Part shown: positions 19,968 to 30,705 of the stretch, piece by piece | Position numbering within the stretch: position 1 is the stretch's first letter | Layout: the number at the start of each line of letters is the position of its first letter | Source: Pelomonas paludis | Lineage (GTDB): Bacteria; Pseudomonadota; Gammaproteobacteria; Burkholderiales; Burkholderiaceae_C | Direction: 5' to 3' | Length of the DNA stretch: 64,000 nt | Assembly: GCF_039872745.1 (NCBI RefSeq) | Contig: NZ_JBDPZD010000003.1 | Location: 124,001-188,000, forward strand | The notes under the pieces: generated by a model | The model's database searches: none | Seen by the model: only the letters and a program-made list of their open reading frames with translations | Told to the model about the DNA's origin: nothing | Translations under genes and position numbers: made by a program

Positions 19968-20988
19968 GGCGCGATGGACGCCGCGACGGGTTCCCAATCA
20001 TGCGCGGCAGCGCAATGGTCACCAACAGCAGCACGCCCACGACGATGGTCGTGTAGATGCCCGGGACGTTGGCCATGGCCATGCCGTAGGTCAAGGTGCC
20101 CATGGTCAGCACCGCCAGCAGGACGCCCCCGATGGTGCCGGTGCCGCCAGCAATGCCGACGCCGCCCAGGATGACCATGGTGATGACCTCCAGCTCCCAG
20201 CCGGTGGCGATATTGGGGCGGGTGCTGCCCAGGCGCCCGGTCAGCAGGAAGCTGGACAGGCCGGCCATGGCGCCGGTCAGCATGAACAGGCCGAGGCGGT
20301 AGCGGTCCACCGCGACGCCCGAGAAGCGCGCGGCCTCTGGGTTGTTTCCGATGGCGTAGACGCGGCGGCCAAAAGCGGTGGTGTGCAGCAGCAGTGCAAA
20401 CACTGCGGCGCAGGCCAGCAGGATCACGAACGCACGCGGCAGGATGCCGAAGAAATAGCCCTGACCCCAGTCGGCCAGCAGTTGCGGGTAGCCGGTGTAG
20501 GCCCGCTCACCGAGCACCACGCTGGCCAGGCCGCGGTACAGCGACACGGTGCCGATGGTGACCACGATGGACGGCAGCGCGAACCGCGTGACCAGCCAGC
20601 CGTTCAGCCCGCCGCAGGCCGTCCCGGTGCCCAGGGCCACCAGCGGCAGCGCCCAGTCCGGCGCGCCCAGTTGCCAGGCCAGCCCCATCGCCACCGACGA
20701 CAGCGCCAGGTTGCCAGCCACAGAGATATCGATCTCGCGGCACAGGATGAGCAACGCCATCGGCAAGGCGATCAAGGCCTTCTCGCTGAAGGCGCTGGTG
20801 CCGTCGAGCAGGTTGCCGAGGTCGAGAAAGTTCGGCTGCAGCAGGGCATTGCCGGTGAAGACCGCCACCAGCAGCAGCGCCAGCAAGCTTTCCCACTGGC
20901 CCAGCACGGCCTTCAGGCTGGTGTGCTGCCGGTCTGCGATCACGTGGCGGGACGTGGGAGGTGTCTGCATGGCCGACTCTGGGTTCAT
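19960..20988 (-). CDS. rhaQ: Sugar ABC transporter permease (RhaQ-like)
   Basis: 342 residues from the ATG at 20988, overlapping the upstream permease stop (ATGA). This is an RbsC/BPD-type permease with about ten membrane helices, the EAA-like region RRVYAIGNNPEAARFSGV and the Gly-rich ILGGVGIAGGTGTIGGV. It is the second of two consecutive permeases and probably forms a heterodimer with RhaP in the inner membrane. An in-frame extension up to 21312 is antisense-type, Arg-rich noise and was left out. Confidence 0.88.
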   Translation of the reverse strand: MNPESAMQTPPTSRHVIADRQHTSLKAVLGQWESLLALLLVAVFTGNALLQPNFLDLGNLLDGTSAFSEKALIALPMALLILCREIDISVAGNLALSSVAMGLAWQLGAPDWALPLVALGTGTACGGLNGWLVTRFALPSIVVTIGTVSLYRGLASVVLGERAYTGYPQLLADWGQGYFFGILPRAFVILLACAAVFALLLHTTAFGRRVYAIGNNPEAARFSGVAVDRYRLGLFMLTGAMAGLSSFLLTGRLGSTRPNIATGWELEVITMVILGGVGIAGGTGTIGGVLLAVLTMGTLTYGMAMANVPGIYTTIVVGVLLLVTIALPRMIGNPSRRPSRHA

Positions 20989-21973
20989 GCGGCGCTCCGA
21001 TGCGGTGGCGGGGCGGGCAGGTCGAGGATCTGTCGGCTGTTGCGGGCCCCACCGCGTGCGTTCAGCAGGACGGCGGCCAGGATCACCAGGCCCGTCAGCG
21101 CGCTCTGCCAGAAGGGCGAGACCTGCAGCACCGGCAGCGCATTGCCGATCACGGTCAGGAAGAGGGCGCCGAGCAGCGCACCCAGTGCCGACCCTGTGCC
21201 GCCAGCGATGCTGATGCCGCCGATGACGCAGGCAGCGATCACGGTGAACTCGAAGCCGTAGGCGATTTCGGTGTAGGCCACGGCATAGCGCGCCACCCAC
21301 AGATAGCCGCACAGGCCAGCCATCAGACCGGACAGCCCATAGGCCCAGAGCAGGCGCCGAGCGGTGGGGATGCCAATGTAGGCCGCACTTTGCGGCGCAT
21401 TGCCGATGGCGTACAGGTCACGGCCGAAGCGGCTGTGGCGCGCCAGGCCAGCCACGACCAGCCAGCTTGCAGCCGCCACCCAGACGAGCTGGGGCAAGCC
21501 CAGCAGGGGTGTCAGCGGGAAGGCGATGAAGTCGGCCGGCATCTGATGCGCCGAGACCCAGGCGCCACCAGACAACACGAAGACCAGGCCGCGATACACA
21601 CTCATGGTGCCAAGGGTGATGACGATGGGCGGCAGCGCTAGATGCCCGATCAGCCAGCCGTTGAGCAGGCCCAGCAGCAGGCCGGTCAGCATGGCCGACA
21701 GCACCACCAGCGGCAGCGGCAGGCCGGGGACATGCGCAGCCAGCATGGCGGCCACCATGCCCGACAGCGCGAGGTTGGACGCTGCCGAGAGATCGATGCC
21801 GCGCGTGACGATCACCAGCATCTGGGTCAGGGCCAGCATGGTCAGCAAGGCGCTGTCAGTGACCAGGCCCGCCAGCGAACCGCCCGACAGAAAGACCGGC
21901 GCACGCAGGCCCACCGCCAGGATCAGGGCCACGATGGTCAGGGCCAGCAGCGGTTCGCGCCCGGTGAGCCGCT

Positions 21974-21977
<4 letters not shown>
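20985..21977 (-). CDS. rhaP: Sugar ABC transporter permease (RhaP-like)
   Basis: 330 residues from the ATG at 21977, which overlaps the ATPase stop by 4 bp. It is an RbsC-type permease: GIDLSAASNLALSGMVAA near helix 3, DLYAIGNAPQSAAYIGI (EAA-like loop) and VIGGISIAGGTGSALGALLG. It pairs with the following permease for rhamnose uptake. Which of the two corresponds to RhaP and which to RhaQ is taken from gene order only. Confidence 0.88.
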
Positions 21978-23516
<1,539 letters not shown>

Positions 23517-23545
<29 letters not shown>

Positions 23546-24533
23546 TGGCAGCGTTGTAGGTGAAGGGCGGCCCCAAGGCAGCTTCGCCCTGGGCGTCCAG
23601 CGTCACCTTGCCGAGGCGGCCGACGCTGACTTGCGAGCCTGGCTGGCCGCTGGCCTTGCCCTTGATGAAATCGTCCGCCGCGCAAATGGCCGCGTAGCCG
23701 AGGTCGATCGGGTTCCAGATGGCGAACTCGCGAACGGCGCCGCTCTTCACATGCCCGGCCATTTCCGACGGCAGGCCCAGGCCGGTGACGAACACCTTGC
23801 CGGTCAGGTGCTCGTCCACCACGGCCTTGCTGGCGGCCACGATGCCGACCGTCGTCGGGGCGATGATGGCTTTGAGCTGCGGATGGCTGCGCAGCAGGCC
23901 GATGGCTTCGCGGTAGCTCTTGTCGGACTGGTCGTCGCCGTAGACGGTGGCCACGAGCTTGAGCGGGGCGAATTCGGGCCGCTTCAGCACGTCCTGCATC
24001 ACGGCGATCCAGCGGTTCTGGTTGGTGGCCTGGGCCGACGCGGACAGGATGGCGATCTCGCCGCTGCCGCCGCCACTGCCACCGATAGCCGCCGCCGCCA
24101 TCTGGATCTGCTTCTCGCCGATCAGCTCGGCATTGGAGGGGTTCAGCTGCATCAGCCGGCCTTCAGGCGCCAGGCCGCTGTCGAAGGACAGGACCTTGAT
24201 GCCGCGCGCCATGGCCTTCTTGGCAATCGGCACCAGCGCGTTGGGGTCATTGGCTGACACGACGATGGCATCCACCTTCTGGCTGATCAGCGAGGTGATG
24301 ATGTCGATCTGGCCTTCGGCGCTGGGCGTGGTGGGGCCCGTGTAGATGATCTCGATATTGCCCAGCTCTTGCGCAGCCTGCTGGGCGCCCATGTTGGCGG
24401 CGTCGAAGAAGCCGTTGCCGAGGTTCTTCACGACCATCGCAATGCGAAGCTTTTCTGGCTTCTTGGTGCAGCCGCCCGTGGCAGCCAGCGCCCCGGCCGC
24501 CAGCAGGGCCAGCAGCAGTCTTCTGGTCTTCAA
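23517..24533 (-). CDS. rhaS: Sugar ABC transporter substrate-binding protein (RhaS-like)
   Basis: 338 residues. The only suitable start is TTG at 24533, sharing bases with the regulator stop (TTGA), so translation is probably coupled. It has a lipoprotein signal (LLLALLAAGALAATGGC, lipobox Cys ~22) and a type-1 periplasmic-binding fold (AMVVKNLGNGFFDAANMGAQ, DAIVVSANDPNALVPIAKKA). It captures rhamnose in the periplasm and delivers it to the permeases. Sugar identity rests on the operon and its order. This is not the AraC regulator that is called RhaS in E. coli. Confidence 0.9.
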
Positions 24534-25396
24534 TGCGCAATCTCCGTCGGCGGCATGATGGCCGGCTGCAGGTCATAGGCCGCCGTATGAAAAGGCGCTT
24601 GCACCTCGGGTGCGAACTCCTCGGGGGGCAAGGTCACCACCTTGATGCCGTAGTGCTCCAGTGTCTGCACCGCGCCGTCACTGACGCCGGTGTCGGTGAT
24701 CACCTGGGAAACGCGGTCCAGCCCGCACAGGATCAGACCGGCCTTCTTGCTGAACTTGGAGCTGTCAGCGAGCACGATCAATTCTTCGGCCTGGCTGATG
24801 AGGCGCTTCTCGGCCTGGATCAGCAGCGGGTCGGCTTCCATCAGGCCCAGCAGCGACAGCCCGTACACGCTCATGAACATCTTGCTGGCGTAGTGGTGCT
24901 GGGTGATGTCATTGTCGAAGGGCGACAGGATGACGTTCTGCTCGCGGTAGACCTTGCCGCCTGGGACGATGATTTCGTTCTCGCTGAGCACCAGCAGCCG
25001 CTCCGCCATCAGGAAGGAGTTGGTGAGGATCTTGAGGTGCTTGTCGGCCAGGAACTCCGCCATCATGAAGGTGGTGGTGCCGCCATTGATGATGATGGTC
25101 TCGCCGTCTGCGCACAGCCCGGCCGCGTAGCGGGCAATGGCGCGCTTGCGCGCGGCGTGGCACTGGATGTTGTTCTCGAAGGTCTCGCTGCTGAGCGCAA
25201 AGTGGCGCCGCTTGGGCGGCAGGTTCTCGGCGCCGCCACGGGTGCGGGTCAGCAGGTTGCGGCTGGCAAGCCAGCTGATGTCGCGGCGGACCGTCGCCGG
25301 CGATGCGTTGAGCCACTCGACGAGCTGTTGCACGGTCGCCGTCTGGTGTTCGGCGAGCAGCTTCAGCAAACGCTTGCGGCGCTTGTGATTCACCAT
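24530..25396 (-). CDS. rhaR: DeoR-family transcriptional regulator (RhaR-like)
   Basis: 288 residues. The DeoR winged helix (ATVQQLVEWLNASPATVRRD, ~20-40) is followed by the DeoRC sugar-phosphate-sensing domain (IINGGTTTFMMAEFL, LTNSFLMAE, IVPGGKVYRE). AGGAG lies just before the ATG. It is the first gene of the transport operon and is divergent from rhaDI, so it most likely represses both from the shared 293-bp region. The inducer is probably a rhamnose-pathway intermediate. Rhizobial RhaR is also a DeoR protein at this position; the E. coli protein of the same name is AraC-type and unrelated. Confidence 0.9.
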   Translation of the reverse strand: MVNHKRRKRLLKLLAEHQTATVQQLVEWLNASPATVRRDISWLASRNLLTRTRGGAENLPPKRRHFALSSETFENNIQCHAARKRAIARYAAGLCADGETIIINGGTTTFMMAEFLADKHLKILTNSFLMAERLLVLSENEIIVPGGKVYREQNVILSPFDNDITQHHYASKMFMSVYGLSLLGLMEADPLLIQAEKRLISQAEELIVLADSSKFSKKAGLILCGLDRVSQVITDTGVSDGAVQTLEHYGIKVVTLPPEEFAPEVQAPFHTAAYDLQPAIMPPTEIAH

Positions 25397-25689
25397 GGTT
25401 GTCTCCTAGCTGGCCAGCTTGTTCTTGTCGGCCCTTGTGGCTGCCGCAGGCCTGGGGAGGCTGGCGGAGCCGGCGAAGGGTAATCAGCGCACGCCTCGAT
25501 GGTCAATCACGCATCGATCAACCGCATGATTATTTGGAGCTGGCGGTGCAGCACTTTCGATCACTTCGCTCAACCCGCTGACTATTCGGGACTCGCTCAT
25601 CAAGTCGATCGTTTCGGCATTGACACTGTCCGACCCACTGAATTCAGATGCTGCGATGCCATGGGAATTGTTCAAGACACGGAGGTTGC
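25397..25689. promoter_or_regulatory. rhaR-rhaD divergent control region with repeated CGATC motifs
   Basis: 293 bp without a gene. It contains CGATCAACCG (25515-25524), CGATCACTTCG (25558-25568) and CGATCGTTTCG (25606-25616). Starts are 43 and 48 bp apart, roughly four to five helical turns, as expected for a looping DeoR regulator. A related CGATCGTTCG lies before the TonB receptor. GGAGG at 25681-25685 is the rhaD ribosome-binding site. Operator function is inferred. Confidence 0.5.
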
Positions 25690-27789
25690 ATGAGTGACAC
25701 ACGGCAGAAGGAGGCCATCAAGTCCCGCTGGGATCAAGGGGTGGCTGCCGGCCTGAGCGAACCGGAGCTTTTGCTGTACCGGTCCAACCTGCTCGGCTCG
25801 GATCTGCGTATCACCAATTTCGGCGGTGGCAACACGTCCGCCAAGGTCATGATGGCCGATCCGCTCGGCGGCGAGCCGGTGGAGGTGCTGTGGGTCAAGG
25901 GCTCGGGCGGCGACCTCGGCAGCATTGCGCTGGACGGCTTTTCCACCCTGTACATGGACAAGCTGCACGCGCTCAAGCGCCTTTACCGTGGCCTGGCGCA
26001 TGAAGACGAAATGGTGGGCTACCTGCCGCATTGCACCTTCAACCTGAATGCACGCGCGGCCAGCATCGACACGCCCTTGCATGCCTACATTGCCCATCGG
26101 CACGTCGATCACATGCATCCGGATTCGGTGATTGCCATCGCCGCCTGCCAGAACAGCCGCGCGCTGACCCAGCAGGTTTTCGAGGGTCAGCTGGGCTGGC
26201 TGCCGTGGCAGCGCCCGGGCTATGACCTGGGCCTGAAGCTGGAGGCGCTGTCCCGGGCCGAGCCGCAGCTCAAGGGCATCATCCTGGAGGGGCACGGCCT
26301 GTTCACCTGGGGTGACACCGCGCAGTCTTGCTACGAAACCACGCTGGCCATGATCCAGCGCGCAGAGGATTGGCTGGCGACGAGCATTCGCAAGCCGGTC
26401 TTCGGCGGCCAGAAGCACCAGCCGCTGCCGGCCGACCAACGCCGGGCTTTGGCGACGAAACTGATGCCCCTGCTGCGCGGCAAGGTCAGCCGGGATGAAT
26501 ACAAGCTGGGGCACTTCGATGACGGTGCCGAGGTGCTGGAATTTGTCTGCAGCGCCGATCTAGCGCCGCTGGCGGCGCTGGGCACCTCCTGCCCGGACCA
26601 CTTCCTGCGCACCAAGATCCGGCCCCTGGTCCTCGATTTCGACCCGGCCGCGCCCGATGTGGACCGGCTGGCCGAGGGCCTTGACCGGGCGCTGGAGGCG
26701 TATCGCGCCGATTACGCGGCTTACTACCAGCGCTGCAAACGCGACAACAGCCCGCCCATGCGCGACCCCAATCCCGTCATCTATCTGATTCCGGGCGTTG
26801 GCATGCTGTCCTTCGCCAAGGACAAGGCCACGGCCCGCATCGCCGGCGAGTTCTACGTCAACGCCATCAACGTGATGCGCGGCGCCCATGGCGTTGACCG
26901 CTACGTCGGCCTGCCAGAGCAGGAGGCCTTCGACATCGAATACTGGTTGCTCGAAGAGGCCAAGCTGCAGCGCATGCCAAAGCCCAAGAGCCTGGCGGGG
27001 CGCATCGCCCTGGTGACCGGCGGCGCGGGCGGCATTGGCCAGGCCGTGGCGCGCCAGTTGCTGCGCGAGGGCGCCTGCGTGATGCTGACCGATATCGACA
27101 GCACGGCGCTGGATGAGGCCCGGCAAAACCTGATCAAGGTCGCCGGCAAGGACAGCCTGGGCACGGTGCAGGCCGACATCACCCAGGAAGGGCAGGTGGC
27201 GGCCGTACTGGACGCGGCAGCGCTGCGTTTTGGCGGCGTCGACCTGCTCGTCTCCAATGCCGGCATCGCTTCGGCGGCACCGCTGGACGAGACCACGCTC
27301 GACATCTGGCAGCGGAATCAGGACATCCTGGTGACGGGCTACTTCCTGGTCAGCCGAGGCGCCTTCCAGATGATGAAGCGCCAGCAGTTGGGCGGCAGCA
27401 TGGTGTTCGTCGCCAGCAAGAACGGCCTGGTGGCGTCTGCCGGCGCATCGGCCTACTGCACCGCCAAGGCCGCTGAAATCCACCTGGCGCGCTGCATTGC
27501 GCTCGAGGGCGCCGAGCACGGCATCCGTGTCAACGTCGTCAATCCAGACGCCGTGATCCGCGGCTCGCGCATCTGGGACGGCAAGTGGAAGGAAGAGCGT
27601 GCGGCGTCCAACAAGATCGATGCCGATGATGTCGAAGAGTTCTATCGCAAGCGCAGCCTGCTCAAGCGCAGCGTGCTGCCCGAGGACATCGCCGAAGCGG
27701 TCTACTTCTTGGTCAGCGACAAGGCGGGCAAGAGCACGGGCAACGTGTTGAACGTCGATGCCGGCAACGCCGCGGCGTTCACGCGCTGA
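25690..27789 (+). CDS. rhaD: Bifunctional rhamnulose-1-phosphate aldolase / lactaldehyde dehydrogenase
   Basis: 699 residues from the ATG at 25690, preceded by GGAGG. The N-terminal ~400 residues are a class II aldolase with zinc-ligand histidines in HAYIAHRHVDHMHPDS and EGHGLFTWG. From ~436 an SDR domain follows: VTGGAGGIGQAVA (NAD site), SNAGIAS, and active-site Tyr/Lys in SAYCTAKAAE. The aldolase splits L-rhamnulose 1-phosphate into dihydroxyacetone phosphate and L-lactaldehyde, and the SDR half then acts on lactaldehyde using NAD. This fusion is typical of rhizobial and Bacillus-type rhamnose pathways. rhaI follows after 20 bp. Confidence 0.94.
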   Translation: MSDTRQKEAIKSRWDQGVAAGLSEPELLLYRSNLLGSDLRITNFGGGNTSAKVMMADPLGGEPVEVLWVKGSGGDLGSIALDGFSTLYMDKLHALKRLYRGLAHEDEMVGYLPHCTFNLNARAASIDTPLHAYIAHRHVDHMHPDSVIAIAACQNSRALTQQVFEGQLGWLPWQRPGYDLGLKLEALSRAEPQLKGIILEGHGLFTWGDTAQSCYETTLAMIQRAEDWLATSIRKPVFGGQKHQPLPADQRRALATKLMPLLRGKVSRDEYKLGHFDDGAEVLEFVCSADLAPLAALGTSCPDHFLRTKIRPLVLDFDPAAPDVDRLAEGLDRALEAYRADYAAYYQRCKRDNSPPMRDPNPVIYLIPGVGMLSFAKDKATARIAGEFYVNAINVMRGAHGVDRYVGLPEQEAFDIEYWLLEEAKLQRMPKPKSLAGRIALVTGGAGGIGQAVARQLLREGACVMLTDIDSTALDEARQNLIKVAGKDSLGTVQADITQEGQVAAVLDAAALRFGGVDLLVSNAGIASAAPLDETTLDIWQRNQDILVTGYFLVSRGAFQMMKRQQLGGSMVFVASKNGLVASAGASAYCTAKAAEIHLARCIALEGAEHGIRVNVVNPDAVIRGSRIWDGKWKEERAASNKIDADDVEEFYRKRSLLKRSVLPEDIAEAVYFLVSDKAGKSTGNVLNVDAGNAAAFTR

Positions 27790-27809
27790 AGCGGCAACAG
27801 GAGACAGGC

Positions 27810-29102
27810 ATGACAAGCGTGATGGATGCCAGCCAGGTGGCGGCCCACAACTCAAAGCTGTTGGCGCAGCTTGAAGCCGACTACGCGGCCCTGGCAGGGG
27901 TACTGGCCAGGCGCGGCCAGGACATTGAGGCCCTGACAGCCCAGGCGCGGCACTTTGCCGTTGCCGTACCGAGCTGGGGTGTTGGGACCGGGGGCACGCG
28001 GTTTGCGCGCTTTCCGGGTCGAGGCGAGCCGCGCAATGTGTTCGAGAAGCTGGACGACTGCGCGGTGATCCACCAGCTGACACGCGCCACGCCAACGGTG
28101 TCGCTGCACTTTCCCTGGGACCGTCCCGAGGATGCGGCCGAACTTCGAGAGACCGCCGCAGCGCGAGGGCTGGGCTTTGATGCCGTCAACTCCAACACCT
28201 TCCAGGATCAAGCCGGCCAGCAGCACAGCTACAAATTCGGCAGCCTGACGGCGGGCCGCCTTGAGGTGCGCGAACAAGCGGTGCAGCACAACCTGGACTG
28301 CATCGCACTGGGGCAGGCGCTGGGCTCGAAGGCGCTGACCGTCTGGGTGGGCGACGGCGCCAACTTCCCCGGCCAACACAATTTGCGCGGCGCGCTGGAA
28401 CGCTACCTGGACAGCATGCGCCAGATCTACGCCGGCCTGCCGGACGACTGGAGCCTGTTCATCGAACACAAGCTGTTCGAGCCCGCGTTTTACGCCACCA
28501 CCATTGCTGACTGGGGCACCAGCTTTGCCTGCGCCACGGCCCTGGGCTCCAAGGCCCGATGCCTGGTCGATCTGGGCCACCATGCGCCCAACACCAACAT
28601 CGAGATGATCGTGGCCCGCCTGGCCCAGTTCGGCAAGCTTGGCGGTTTCCATTTCAACGACAGCAAATATGGCGACGATGACCTGGACTCGGGTTCGATC
28701 AACCCGTTCCAGCTCTTCCTCGTGTTCAACGAGCTGGCCGACGCCGCGCTGCGCGAGCCGGGCTTGCGTCCCGCCTACATGCTCGACCAGTCGCACAACG
28801 TCACAGATCCCATCGAAAGCCTGATGTCGAGCGCCGCCGAGGTGCAGCGTGCCTATGTGCAGGCCGCACTGGTGGATCGCACGGCCCTCGCGGCTCATCA
28901 GCAGGACAACGATGCTCACCAGGCGGCGCAAACGCTCAAGCAGGCGTTTCGCACCGATGTCAGCCCCATCTTGGCCATGGCACGCTTGCGCAGCGGCGGC
29001 GCCATCGACCCGGTGGCTTGCTACCGTGCCAGCGGCTACCGCGACCGCGTCGCCGCCCAGCGTCCGGCGCGGACGGGTGCCAGCAGCAGCGGCATCGTCT
29101 GA
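27810..29102 (+). CDS. rhaI: L-rhamnose isomerase (rhizobial RhaI type)
   Basis: 430 residues; GGAGA precedes the ATG. A xylose-isomerase-like TIM barrel with metal-ligand motifs IEHKLFEPAFY, DLGHHAPNTNIEM and GFHFNDSKYGDDDL. It converts L-rhamnose to L-rhamnulose, upstream of the kinase and aldolase encoded nearby. It follows rhaD in the same order as rhizobial rhaDI. It closes the rhamnose locus; the genes beyond are unrelated. Confidence 0.93.
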   Translation: MTSVMDASQVAAHNSKLLAQLEADYAALAGVLARRGQDIEALTAQARHFAVAVPSWGVGTGGTRFARFPGRGEPRNVFEKLDDCAVIHQLTRATPTVSLHFPWDRPEDAAELRETAAARGLGFDAVNSNTFQDQAGQQHSYKFGSLTAGRLEVREQAVQHNLDCIALGQALGSKALTVWVGDGANFPGQHNLRGALERYLDSMRQIYAGLPDDWSLFIEHKLFEPAFYATTIADWGTSFACATALGSKARCLVDLGHHAPNTNIEMIVARLAQFGKLGGFHFNDSKYGDDDLDSGSINPFQLFLVFNELADAALREPGLRPAYMLDQSHNVTDPIESLMSSAAEVQRAYVQAALVDRTALAAHQQDNDAHQAAQTLKQAFRTDVSPILAMARLRSGGAIDPVACYRASGYRDRVAAQRPARTGASSSGIV

Positions 29103-29237
29103 ACGACGCGGCTCGCCGCGCGGCATCTCAGCGGCGTTGGTCCGCGACGGCTTGCGGTGACGAGGCCAACGTGTCGTGGCGACGGGATGATCTGGCCAAC
29201 GACAGGTCGGCACTTTGCCTTTAGAGTCCTGCGCGCC

Positions 29238-29873
29238 ATGTCTCTCGCCTACGAAACCCTCCCCGTCACCCCGTTCCAACAGAACTGCTCGCTGGTCTGG
29301 TGCTCCGAGACCCGCGAGGCCGCTTTGATCGACCCCGGCGGTGAGCTGCCACGATTGCTGGCTGCCGTGAAGGCGCGCGGCCTGACGCTCAAGGCCATCT
29401 GGCTCACGCACGCGCACATCGACCATGCGGGCGGCGCGGGGCAACTGTCGCGCGAGGCGGCCTTGCCCATCATTGGCCCGCACCCGGGCGACCAGTTCTG
29501 GATCGACGGGCTGGCGCAGCAGAGCCAGATGTTTGGCTTCCCGGCGGCCGAGCCCTTTGTGCCGCAGCGGTGGCTGGCCGATGGCGACGAGGTCCAGATT
29601 GGGCACGAGACGCTGACAGTGCGCCACTGCCCGGGGCACACGCCAGGGCATGTGGTGTTCTATTCAGCGTCGGCAGGCCGCGTGTTCGTGGGCGACGTGC
29701 TGTTTGCCGGCAGCATCGGCCGCACCGACTTCCCCCGCGGCAACCACGGGCAGCTGATCGAGGCGATCCAGCACAAGCTGCTGACCCTGCCGGATGAGAC
29801 CGTCGTCATCCCCGGCCATGGGCCTGAAACCCGCATTGGTGACGAACGTCGCAGCAACCCCTTCCTGCAGTGA
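29238..29873 (+). CDS. MBL-fold metallo-hydrolase (glyoxalase II-like)
   Basis: 211 residues from the ATG at 29238. The metal site THAHIDHAGG is followed by HCPGHTPGHVVF, FVGDVLFAGSIGRTDFPRGN and VIPGHGPET. This is the YcbL/GloB-related short branch without the C-terminal HAGH domain of true glyoxalase II, and it probably cleaves a thioester. The Crp/Fnr regulator follows on the same strand 68 bp downstream. Confidence 0.92.
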   Translation: MSLAYETLPVTPFQQNCSLVWCSETREAALIDPGGELPRLLAAVKARGLTLKAIWLTHAHIDHAGGAGQLSREAALPIIGPHPGDQFWIDGLAQQSQMFGFPAAEPFVPQRWLADGDEVQIGHETLTVRHCPGHTPGHVVFYSASAGRVFVGDVLFAGSIGRTDFPRGNHGQLIEAIQHKLLTLPDETVVIPGHGPETRIGDERRSNPFLQ

Positions 29874-29906
29874 GCGCAGCGGGCGAGTCTCGTAATATCG
29901 CGCCCC

Positions 29907-29942
29907 ATGCCGTGTGGCCCCTCGCCCTCGGCATGCACCTGA
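29907..29942 (+). CDS. Possible 11-codon leader ORF before the Crp/Fnr gene
   Basis: ATG at 29907 lies 8 bp after the -10-like TAATAT and opens 11 codons ending in TGA, whose last base is the A of the regulator's ATG at 29942 (TGATG). There is no ribosome-binding site, so it would be translated leaderless. It could set the regulator's translation by coupling, or be chance. Confidence 0.25.
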   Translation: MPCGPSPSACT

Positions 29943-30574
29943 TGGCCGACGCCGCTCTCGATCAAGACCTGCAGTCCCTCCCGTCCTCATTGCGCGGCCT
30001 GGCCCAGCGCGGCACGGCGCGCAGCTATCGCAAGGGCGTGTTGCTGATCGAGGAGGGTTCGCTGGGTGACAACCTGTTCGTCATCGTCGCGGGGCAACTG
30101 CGTGCCTACAGCAGCGATGCGCGTGGCCGCGAGATCACCTACGGCGTCTATGGCCCTGGCGAGTACGTGGGCGAGATGAGCCTCGATGGCGGGCCGCGCT
30201 CGGCCAGCGTGATGGCCGAGGCGCCCACGCGCTGCATCATCGTCACGCGCGTCAACCTGCTGACTCACATCAGCGAGCACCCTGAGTTCGCGTTCGAGCT
30301 GCTGACCAAGGTGATTCGCCGCGCGCGCGCCGCGACGCTGTCCACCAAGCAGTTGGCGCTGAACGACGTCTATGGCCGCCTGCGCCTGTTGATCGAGCAA
30401 AGCACGCTTGACGGCGCGCAGATGGAATTCACCCACCAAGCCATCGCCCAGCGCCTGGGCTGCTCACGCGAGATGGTGTCCAAGCTGGGCAAGGACCTGG
30501 AGCAGGGCGGCTACCTGAGCCGCGTGGCCAATGGCTGCTACCAGCGCCTGAAGCCGCTCCCCGCCAGGTGGTGA
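29942..30574 (+). CDS. Crp/Fnr-family transcriptional regulator
   Basis: 210 residues from the ATG at 29942; in-frame alternatives are an ATG at 29933 and a GTG at 29870. A cyclic-nucleotide-binding beta-roll (~25-120: GSLGDNLFVIVAGQLRAYS, GPGEYVGEMSLDGGPRSASV) is followed by a C-terminal winged helix (FTHQAIAQRLGCSREMVSK). The GEMSLDGGPRSASV stretch resembles the cAMP-binding cassette of Crp, so a nucleotide ligand is plausible. No Fnr-type cysteine cluster was seen. TAATAT at 29893-29898 looks like a -10 box. Confidence 0.9.
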   Translation: MADAALDQDLQSLPSSLRGLAQRGTARSYRKGVLLIEEGSLGDNLFVIVAGQLRAYSSDARGREITYGVYGPGEYVGEMSLDGGPRSASVMAEAPTRCIIVTRVNLLTHISEHPEFAFELLTKVIRRARAATLSTKQLALNDVYGRLRLLIEQSTLDGAQMEFTHQAIAQRLGCSREMVSKLGKDLEQGGYLSRVANGCYQRLKPLPARW

Positions 30575-30583
30575 AGCCCCCGC

Positions 30584-30680
30584 CTCAGCGGGTACGCTGA
30601 GCGCACCCCCCGAGGGGGTGCAATCTGTTGGGGGCAGGGCCCCCGCCAGATTGCATGACGGGCCGGCTTGGGGCGGCCCG
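30584..30680. repeat. Row of four hairpins between convergent genes
   Basis: Four consecutive perfect or near-perfect inverted repeats. CTCAGCG-GGTA-CGCTGAG lies at 30584-30601 and GCACCCCC-CGA-GGGGGTGC at 30603-30621. CAATCTG and CAGATTG flank GGGGGC-AGG-GCCCCC at 30621-30653, and CGGGCCG / CGGCCCG lies at 30659-30680. They fill the gap between the convergent Crp/Fnr and M48 genes, so they may end transcription from both sides. The composite form suggests a REP/BIME-like repeat; other copies cannot be checked here. Confidence 0.75.
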
Positions 30681-30705
30681 GCGCTCGGCCCGAATACTTG
30701 GTGGT

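Noticed and set aside
20989..21312. A long N-terminal extension of the RhaQ-like permease
   Set aside because: It is Arg/His-rich, lies wholly inside the upstream permease gene in another frame and lacks homology to permeases; the ATG at 20988 overlaps the preceding stop as elsewhere in the operon.
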